DNA of 27,438 nt from DASUZB01 sp036377075 (GTDB taxonomy: Bacteria; Actinomycetota; CALGFH01). Shown here piece by piece: positions 22,624 to 27,438 of the stretch. Each line of letters begins with the position of its first letter. The first letter of the stretch is position 1. The stretch lies in NCBI GenBank assembly GCA_036377075.1, contig DASUZB010000156.1, positions 1 to 27,438 of the forward strand, in the 5' to 3' direction. The notes under the pieces were generated by a model. The model was given only the letters and a program-made list of their open reading frames with translations, was not told the DNA's origin and made no database searches. Made by a program: the position numbers and the translations under genes.

Positions 22624-22636
22624 TACTGTGGCGGGG
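22624..22636 (+). promoter_or_regulatory. xthA: -10 box for a probable leaderless xthA message
   Basis: TACTGT (22624-22629) fits TANNNT and would start transcription at or next to the GTG at 22636. No Shine-Dalgarno sequence precedes that GTG. Leaderless messages are common in actinobacteria. Confidence 0.4.
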
Positions 22637-23508
22637 TGCGGATCGCGACCTGGAACGTGAACTCGATCAAGCAGCGGGTGCCCCGGCTGCTGCCCTGGCT
22701 GGACCAGCGGCAGCCCGACGTGGTCTGCCTGCAGGAGACCAAGCTCGCCGACGCGGCGTTCACCGAGCTGCTCGGCGAGGAGCTCACCCGCCGCGGCTAC
22801 GCGGTCGCCCTCCACGGCGAGGCGCAGTGGAACGGGGTGGCGATCCTCTCCAAGGTCGGGCTTGGCGAGGTCGTGGCCGGGATCCCCGACGGGCCCGGCT
22901 TCCCGCGCCCGGAGGCGCGGGCGGTCGCCGCGACCTGCGACGGGATCCGGGTGTACTCGGTGTACGTGCCGAACGGGCGGGTGCCGGACTCCGACCACTA
23001 CCGCTACAAGCTGGCCTGGCTGGCCGCGCTGCGGGACGCGGTCGCCGCCGGTCCGCAAGCCGCCGTCGTCTGCGGGGACATGAACATCGCGCCGACCGAC
23101 GCGGACGTGTTCGACCCGGACGCCTACGACGGCCAGACCCACGTGACCCCGCCGGAGCGGGCGGCGCTGGCCGAGCTGCAGGCGCTCGGCCTGCGCGACG
23201 TCGTCCGGGACCACTGGCCTGCCGAGCGGGTGTTCACCTACTGGGACTACCGGGCCGGCATGTTCCACCGCGACCTCGGCATGCGGATCGACCTGGTGCT
23301 GGCCTCCGCCCCGGTGGCCGGCCGGGTACGGGCGGCCTGGGTCGACCGGCACGCGCGCAAGGGCAGCGGACCGAGCGACCACGCCCCCGTGATCGTCGAC
23401 CTGGACGAGGCGCCCGACGGCGACATCGGACCGGTCGTCCCGCCACCGTCCGCACCCGCCGCCAAGGGGGGCGCGGCCAGGCTGCCCCAGTCGCGGACCC
23501 CGTCGTAG
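22636..23508 (+). CDS. xthA: Exodeoxyribonuclease III (AP endonuclease)
   Basis: GTG 22636 begins MRIATWNVNSI, the exact usual start of XthA, so the upstream ATG (22567) is rejected. The product is 290 residues. The enzyme cuts DNA at abasic sites and trims 3' blocked ends in base excision repair. Metal and catalytic residues are present: Asn7, Glu34 in LQETK, Tyr110 in SVYVPNG, Asp148 and Asn150 in GDMNIAP, Asp219 in MRIDLVLA, and Asp248-His249 in SDHAPV. The C-terminus has about 30 extra Pro/Ala-rich residues. It meets the metalloprotease gene tail to tail with 15 bases between stops. Confidence 0.95.
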   Translation: MRIATWNVNSIKQRVPRLLPWLDQRQPDVVCLQETKLADAAFTELLGEELTRRGYAVALHGEAQWNGVAILSKVGLGEVVAGIPDGPGFPRPEARAVAATCDGIRVYSVYVPNGRVPDSDHYRYKLAWLAALRDAVAAGPQAAVVCGDMNIAPTDADVFDPDAYDGQTHVTPPERAALAELQALGLRDVVRDHWPAERVFTYWDYRAGMFHRDLGMRIDLVLASAPVAGRVRAAWVDRHARKGSGPSDHAPVIVDLDEAPDGDIGPVVPPPSAPAAKGGAARLPQSRTPS

Positions 23509-23523
23509 CGCGAGCCGGGTCGG

Positions 23524-24447
23524 CTAGGTGGCCCGGAAGAACAGGTACTGGTCCTGCATCCGGGCGCTCTGGCCTGGGGTGAACTGGGTGTAGCAGGAGT
23601 CGTACGAGTAGTCCATGTAGTTGTGGATCGGGTCCAGACCCGGCTCCGCGCAGGTGTCCTTGCCCTCGGGGCAGCCGCTCGTCGGCGTCCGCTCGAACGG
23701 GGTGTCGTCGACGTAGTCGCCCTTGGCGTTACAGCCGCCCTGGAAGGTGTGGTACAGCCCCAGCCAGTGCCCGGCCTCGTGGGTAAGGGTGAAACCGAGC
23801 GAGAACTGCGACCCGTACGGGCCGCCCGGCATCGAGCGGTAGTCCATCACGATGCCGTCGAGGTAGGGGCGAGTCTTGTAGGTGGACGGGAAGTACGCCC
23901 AGCCGAGGAACCCGCCTCCCGAGGTGGTGTACACGTTGAGGGTGTCGGCGCCGCCGACGCGCAGCGCCTTCTTCATGTCGCGCTCGGCCTTGGAGCCAGG
24001 GACCGCGTTGAACCACTCGGCGTTGTCGTGGCGGTCCACGCCGGCGAGCTGGAACCGGAAGCCGGTGTTCGCCCCGCCGAAGGCGCCGGCGTAGCCCTGG
24101 TTCTGCGCCTGCATCTGCGCGGCGATGGTGTCGTCGGAGACCGTGCCGGTCGTCCCGTCGGTGATCACGTGGAACCAGGTGGGCACGGTCGCCCGGAACC
24201 TCGGCCCGCCCTTGCCCTTGGCGCTGCCGGGGACCTCCTCGGGCGCCTCGTTGAGCTGTGGCTCGCGGACGACGCCGTCGGCGTCCCGGACCACCCCGCC
24301 CCTGGCAGCGGAGGCATCCACCGGCGCGCACGCCGCGTCGGGTGACGCGGTGGCGTCCGCCGCGGGCGCGGCGGACCCGCCGACCACCATGCCGGCGAGC
24401 AGGATCGCGAGCGTGAGCAGGCGGCGACGGGGTCGGACGAGGTCCAT
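23524..24447 (-). CDS. Secreted zinc metalloprotease, M43 (pappalysin/ulilysin-like)
   Basis: ATG 24447, with GAGGG seven bases before it, begins a typical signal peptide (MDLVRPRRR, then LLTLAILLAGMVVGGSAAPAADA), for 307 residues. The zinc site is HEAGHWLGLYH with His223, Glu224, His227 and His233, the metzincin form. The Met-turn is NYMDY with Met278. Cysteines at 239, 259, 266 and 285 match the disulfide positions expected near the active site in this family. Residues 30-85 look like a propeptide. It should be an exported endopeptidase. Its first 240 codons lie inside the over-long frame of the upstream permease, on the same strand but in another phase. Confidence 0.92.
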   Translation of the reverse strand: MDLVRPRRRLLTLAILLAGMVVGGSAAPAADATASPDAACAPVDASAARGGVVRDADGVVREPQLNEAPEEVPGSAKGKGGPRFRATVPTWFHVITDGTTGTVSDDTIAAQMQAQNQGYAGAFGGANTGFRFQLAGVDRHDNAEWFNAVPGSKAERDMKKALRVGGADTLNVYTTSGGGFLGWAYFPSTYKTRPYLDGIVMDYRSMPGGPYGSQFSLGFTLTHEAGHWLGLYHTFQGGCNAKGDYVDDTPFERTPTSGCPEGKDTCAEPGLDPIHNYMDYSYDSCYTQFTPGQSARMQDQYLFFRAT

Positions 24448-27142
24448 CTCGCACCCTCGAATCCCCGGAGCCCCCATCGGGAGTGGAAACGTACCCACCG
24501 CCAGGGCAACGTGTCCAGGCCCGCCACGCCTCGGCCGGGCACTCCAGGCCGGCGGCCGAGGCAGCACGGGTCCATGGTAACTCCGTGGCGATGGCGCGGA
24601 GCGGGTCGACGCGGGCGGCTCGCCGGGCGGGCAGGACGGCGGCGAGCACCGCGACCATCGTGGCCGCGGCCGCGGCGAGGGCGAGCTGCCCGACCGGGAC
24701 GGTGGGGTGCACGTCGAGGTCCCTGCTGACCGCCCAGCCGACGAAGGCGCCGAGGGCGAGGCCGAGGGCGGTGCCGATGGCGGCGACGATGACCGCCTCC
24801 CAGCGGACCATCGAGCGGACCTGCCGGCGCTCGGCACCGATGGCGCGGAGCAGGCCGAGCTCGTGGACCCGTTCGAGCACCGACAGCCCCAGGGTGTTGG
24901 CGATGCCGAACAGGCCGACCACGATCGCGATGCCGAGCAGGCCGTAGAAGACCCGCAGCGCGGGGTCGATCTGGGCCGCCGCCTGCCGGCGCAGCTCGTC
25001 GCGGCTGGCGATCTCGACGTTGGGGTGGTCGGGGATGGCCCCGGCGATGGCGGCTCGCGCCGCGGCGGGGGAGACCCCCGCACGCGCCGAGGCGAGGATG
25101 GTCTCGAGGGCCGGCGTGCCGGCCAGCCGCCGGGAGTCGGCGGGCGTGATCAGGTAGTCGCCGACGGGGAGCTGCGAGCCGCTGGGGTCGTAGGCCGCGG
25201 AGCGGTCGTAGACCGCCCGGACGGTGAGCGCCAGGGTGCCGCGAGGGGTGTGGACGGTGACCTGGGAGCCGATCCTGGCGTCGGTGGCCTCGGCGGCCTG
25301 GCGGTCGACCGCAACGGTGCCGGTGGTGAGGTCGGTCAGCGAGCCCTCGGTGACCTTCGGGGAGAGGACCTGCAGGAGCCGGGCGGGGTCGACCGCGGTC
25401 ACGCCGGCCTCCTGCCCGTCGATCGTGGCCGGGACGGACCCGAAGGCGGCCACCGTGGCCAGCTCGGGCAGGGCGGCCAGGCGGTCGGCCACCCGCGGGC
25501 TCATCAGGGGCTGGTGCATGCCGGCCCCGGTGGCCCGCAGCCGGTAGTCGGCGTGGAAGGTGCGGTCGAAGCCGCCGACGGTGGCGGCCTTCGTGCCGGC
25601 GGCCAGGGTGGTCAGGAAGCTGACCAGCGCGAGCCCGATGACCAGCGGCAGGACCGTCGCCGACGTGCGGCGGGGGCTGCGGGCGGCGTTGTCGCGGGCG
25701 AGCGCGCCGACGACCCCTCGCAGGCGGCTGACGGGCGCGCCGAGCAGGCGCGACAGCGACCGTGCCAGGACCGGGCCGAGCACCAGCACGCCGAGCGCGC
25801 TGCCGATCGTGCCGGCGACCAGGTAGGAGCTCTCCACCGGGTTGCTGAGCGCGCCGGCGAGCACCAGGCCGACGCCGGCGAGCGCCAGCAGCGCCCCGAC
25901 CGCCGTGCGGACGCGGCCCGCCCGCCGGTCGAGGGCGAACACCTCGCCACGCAGCGCCGCCACCGGCGCCACCCTGGTGGCCCGGCGCGCCGGGCTCCAC
26001 GCCGAGGCCACCGCCGTGCCGACGCCGGCGGCCAGCGCGAGCGCCACCGTCCGCGGCAGGACGCGCACGGTGCCGGTCACGTCGACGATCGCCTCGTCGG
26101 CCGAGGTCAGCAGCCCCCCGAGCGCCCAGGCGAGCCCGATGCCGAACAGCAGGCCGGCCGCGCCGGCGAGCGCGCCGAGGAGGGCGGACTCGAGCAGGAC
26201 CGAGCGGCGGAGCTGGCCGCGGCTGGCGCCGACGCAGCGCAGCAGTGCCAGCTCCCTGGTCCGCGAGGCGAGCACGATCGAGAAGGTGTTGCGGATCAGG
26301 AAGGTGCCCACGAACAGCGCGACCACGCCGGCGATCAGGAAGATCGTGCCGTCACCGCTCTCGCTCGGGGTGGCGTTGCGGGCGCGCTCGGCGTCCAGCG
26401 CGGTCTCGGTGAACGCCTGGTACCCGGGGCCGAGGGCGGCCGCGACCCGGTCGCGCAGCTCCTGCTCGCCGACCCCGGCGGCGCCGTGGACCTCGAGGAA
26501 GCTCACCTGGCCCTTGGCGGGGGCGAGCAGCCGCGTGGCCGTGGCCGGGTCGAACCCGACCAGCACGACCGCGGCGGGGATCTCCGCGGAGTCCAGGATC
26601 CCCACCACCGTCGCGGCCCGTGGCTCGCCGCCGGAGACGATGATCCGCACCTGGTCGCCGGGGCCGAGGCGCTGGTCGTCGGCGGTCCTCCGGTCGACGA
26701 CCAGCTCGCCGGGCCGGGTCGGGAGCCGGCCGGCGCGCAGGTCCTCGGCGAACGAGGGGTCGATCGAGCGTCCCAGTGGCGCGCGCACGCCGACCACGTG
26801 GCCGTCGCGGCCGACCAGCTGCGCGTCGCCGGTCACCACGCCGACGGCCGCGGCGACGCCGTCGACCCGTGCGGCCCGGTCGACGACCGAGGCCGGCATG
26901 GGGTCGGCGAACAGCTCGCCGGTGATGTCGGAGAAGACCTCCTGCTCGCCGTGGCGGGCGGTGCGGACGACCACGTCGACCCTCGGGCTCGCCTCGGTGA
27001 AGGTGGCCTTGGCGGCGGCGTCGGCGCTGTCGGTGAGCACGAACGTGCCGGCCACCACGCCGACGCCCAGCACGATCGCCACGGCGGTCAGCAGCAGCCG
27101 GCCCTTGTGGGCGGCCAGGCTGGTCAGGGTGTAGCGCAGCAT
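23729..27142 (-). CDS. MacB/FtsX-type ABC permease with no stop at its expected end
   Basis: ATG 27142 lies five bases after the ATPase stop. The protein has the usual two-block layout: an N-terminal helix, an outer domain, three helices (about 275-400) with LASRTRELALLRCVGASRGQLRR, a middle pair of helices, a second outer domain, and three last helices with LGLSVLERVHELGLLRAIGAERRQ. The family-like part finishes at VLPARRAARVDPLRAIATEL, residue 855, near 24578, where a stop is expected. Instead the frame stays open for 282 more codons to 23729, crossing the protease start. The tail is Arg/Gly-rich and does not look folded. A lost stop, a frameshift or a sequence error are all possible. Likely function is export of a lipoprotein, peptide or drug, or signalling, with the adjacent ATPase. 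Confidence 0.75.
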   Translation of the reverse strand: MLRYTLTSLAAHKGRLLLTAVAIVLGVGVVAGTFVLTDSADAAAKATFTEASPRVDVVVRTARHGEQEVFSDITGELFADPMPASVVDRAARVDGVAAAVGVVTGDAQLVGRDGHVVGVRAPLGRSIDPSFAEDLRAGRLPTRPGELVVDRRTADDQRLGPGDQVRIIVSGGEPRAATVVGILDSAEIPAAVVLVGFDPATATRLLAPAKGQVSFLEVHGAAGVGEQELRDRVAAALGPGYQAFTETALDAERARNATPSESGDGTIFLIAGVVALFVGTFLIRNTFSIVLASRTRELALLRCVGASRGQLRRSVLLESALLGALAGAAGLLFGIGLAWALGGLLTSADEAIVDVTGTVRVLPRTVALALAAGVGTAVASAWSPARRATRVAPVAALRGEVFALDRRAGRVRTAVGALLALAGVGLVLAGALSNPVESSYLVAGTIGSALGVLVLGPVLARSLSRLLGAPVSRLRGVVGALARDNAARSPRRTSATVLPLVIGLALVSFLTTLAAGTKAATVGGFDRTFHADYRLRATGAGMHQPLMSPRVADRLAALPELATVAAFGSVPATIDGQEAGVTAVDPARLLQVLSPKVTEGSLTDLTTGTVAVDRQAAEATDARIGSQVTVHTPRGTLALTVRAVYDRSAAYDPSGSQLPVGDYLITPADSRRLAGTPALETILASARAGVSPAAARAAIAGAIPDHPNVEIASRDELRRQAAAQIDPALRVFYGLLGIAIVVGLFGIANTLGLSVLERVHELGLLRAIGAERRQVRSMVRWEAVIVAAIGTALGLALGAFVGWAVSRDLDVHPTVPVGQLALAAAAATMVAVLAAVLPARRAARVDPLRAIATELPWTRAASAAGLECPAEAWRAWTRCPGGGYVSTPDGGSGDSRVRDGPRPTPSPPAHARDPARRHGGRRVRRARGGRHRVTRRGVRAGGCLRCQGRGGPGRRRRRPRATAQRGARGGPRQRQGQGRAEVPGDRAHLVPRDHRRDDRHGLRRHHRRADAGAEPGLRRRLRRGEHRLPVPARRRGPPRQRRVVQRGPWLQGRARHEEGAARRRRRHPQRVHHLGRRVPRLGVLPVHLQDSPLPRRHRDGLPLDAGRPVRVAVLARFHPYPRGRALAGAVPHLPGRL

Positions 27143-27147
27143 CGCCC

Positions 27148-27438
27148 TCAGCCCCCCAGCGCCTTGATGCGGTCGAGCACGCCCTCGGTGGTGGGGTCGC
27201 GCAGCCGGTCGGCGACGCGGCCGTCGGCCAGGAACACCACCTCGTCGGTGTGCCCGGCCGCGGCCGCGTCGTGGGTGACCATCACCACCGTCTGGCCCAG
27301 CTCGTCCACCGAGTAGCGCAGCAACCGGAGCAGCTCGGCACTCGCCCGGGAGTCGAGGTTGCCGGTCGGCTCGTCGGCGAAGACGACGTCCGGCCGGGAC
27401 ACCAGCGCGCGGGCGCACGCCACCCGCTGCTGCTGCCC
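27148..27438 (-). CDS. ABC transporter ATPase (MacB/LolD-like), C-terminal part
   Basis: Only the last 96 residues are in the window. The gene continues past the right edge at its 5' end. The end of the signature (GQQQRVACARAL), Walker B (VVFADEPTGNLDS) and the H-loop (VVMVTHD) are visible, then the short C-terminus EVVFLADGRVAD to IKALGG. DEPTGNLDS is typical of the ATPases that pair with MacB/FtsX-type permeases. It precedes the permease by five bases and forms an operon with it. Confidence 0.93.
   Translation of the reverse strand, partial: GQQQRVACARALVSRPDVVFADEPTGNLDSRASAELLRLLRYSVDELGQTVVMVTHDAAAAGHTDEVVFLADGRVADRLRDPTTEGVLDRIKALGG

Noticed and set aside
24707..27316. 869-codon plus-strand frame opposite the ABC permease
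   Set aside because: Shadow of the permease, with no protein-like features.
1..27438. CRISPR array, insertion sequence, prophage or rRNA genes
   Set aside because: No spaced direct repeats, transposase, integrase, phage structural genes or rRNA signatures were seen on either strand.

Overview
The window is very GC-rich throughout and carries mostly ordinary bacterial chromosomal genes. The order ftsE-ftsX-smpB-ssrA with prfB nearby, frequent GTG and TTG starts, TANNNT-type -10 boxes, a probable leaderless gene and secreted actinomycete-type proteases point to an actinobacterium (Actinomycetota). I cannot name a genus. RF2 here keeps the +1 programmed frameshift site, which I believe the well-studied actinobacteria have lost, so a deep-branching lineage is possible.

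Layout. (1) 1-686, minus: N-terminal part of a secreted subtilisin-like protease. (2) 1106-7942: a sugar-uptake locus. A LacI-family repressor (minus) diverges from a lipoprotein sugar-binding protein, permease, single-domain ABC ATPase, PfkB-family kinase and phosphoglucomutase. A perfect 14-bp palindrome lies over the predicted transcription start, and a near copy lies at the start of the repressor gene. The set resembles fructose uptake (FrcB/FrcC/FrcA plus fructokinase) leading into glucose phosphates. (3) 8069-9188: prfB with its frameshift site. (4) 9275-17027: an envelope-glycan module with a GtrA-like flippase, a small zinc-ribbon protein, two DUF2079 membrane proteins, a polyprenyl-phosphate-sugar-synthase-like GT2 enzyme and a PTPS-related (PF10131) multi-membrane protein. 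It separates prfB from ftsE. (5) 17185-19646: ftsE, ftsX, smpB and tmRNA. (6) 19677-20880: a short accessory region downstream of ssrA with a two-gene toxin-antitoxin-like pair whose nucleotidyltransferase has lost its catalytic middle, and a small orphan ORF behind an AT-rich promoter. (7) 20882-22468, minus: a secreted LVIVD-repeat protein; 22636-23508, plus: exonuclease III. (8) 23524-27438, minus: the end of an ABC ATPase gene, a MacB/FtsX-type permease with no stop codon at its expected end, and a secreted M43-type metalloprotease.

How the genes fit together. The sugar locus imports, phosphorylates and interconverts a hexose under a local repressor. The glycan module has the parts of a lipid-linked sugar pathway: a sugar-lipid synthase, a flippase and GT-C-like membrane proteins. 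Its acceptor cannot be read from sequence. tmRNA and SmpB form the trans-translation pair. FtsE and FtsX form the cell-wall hydrolase-regulating complex.

The strongest items for follow-up are the glycan module between prfB and ftsE, the permease reading frame running about 720 bases into the protease gene, the deleted nucleotidyltransferase, the RF2 frameshift site and the two LacI operators.
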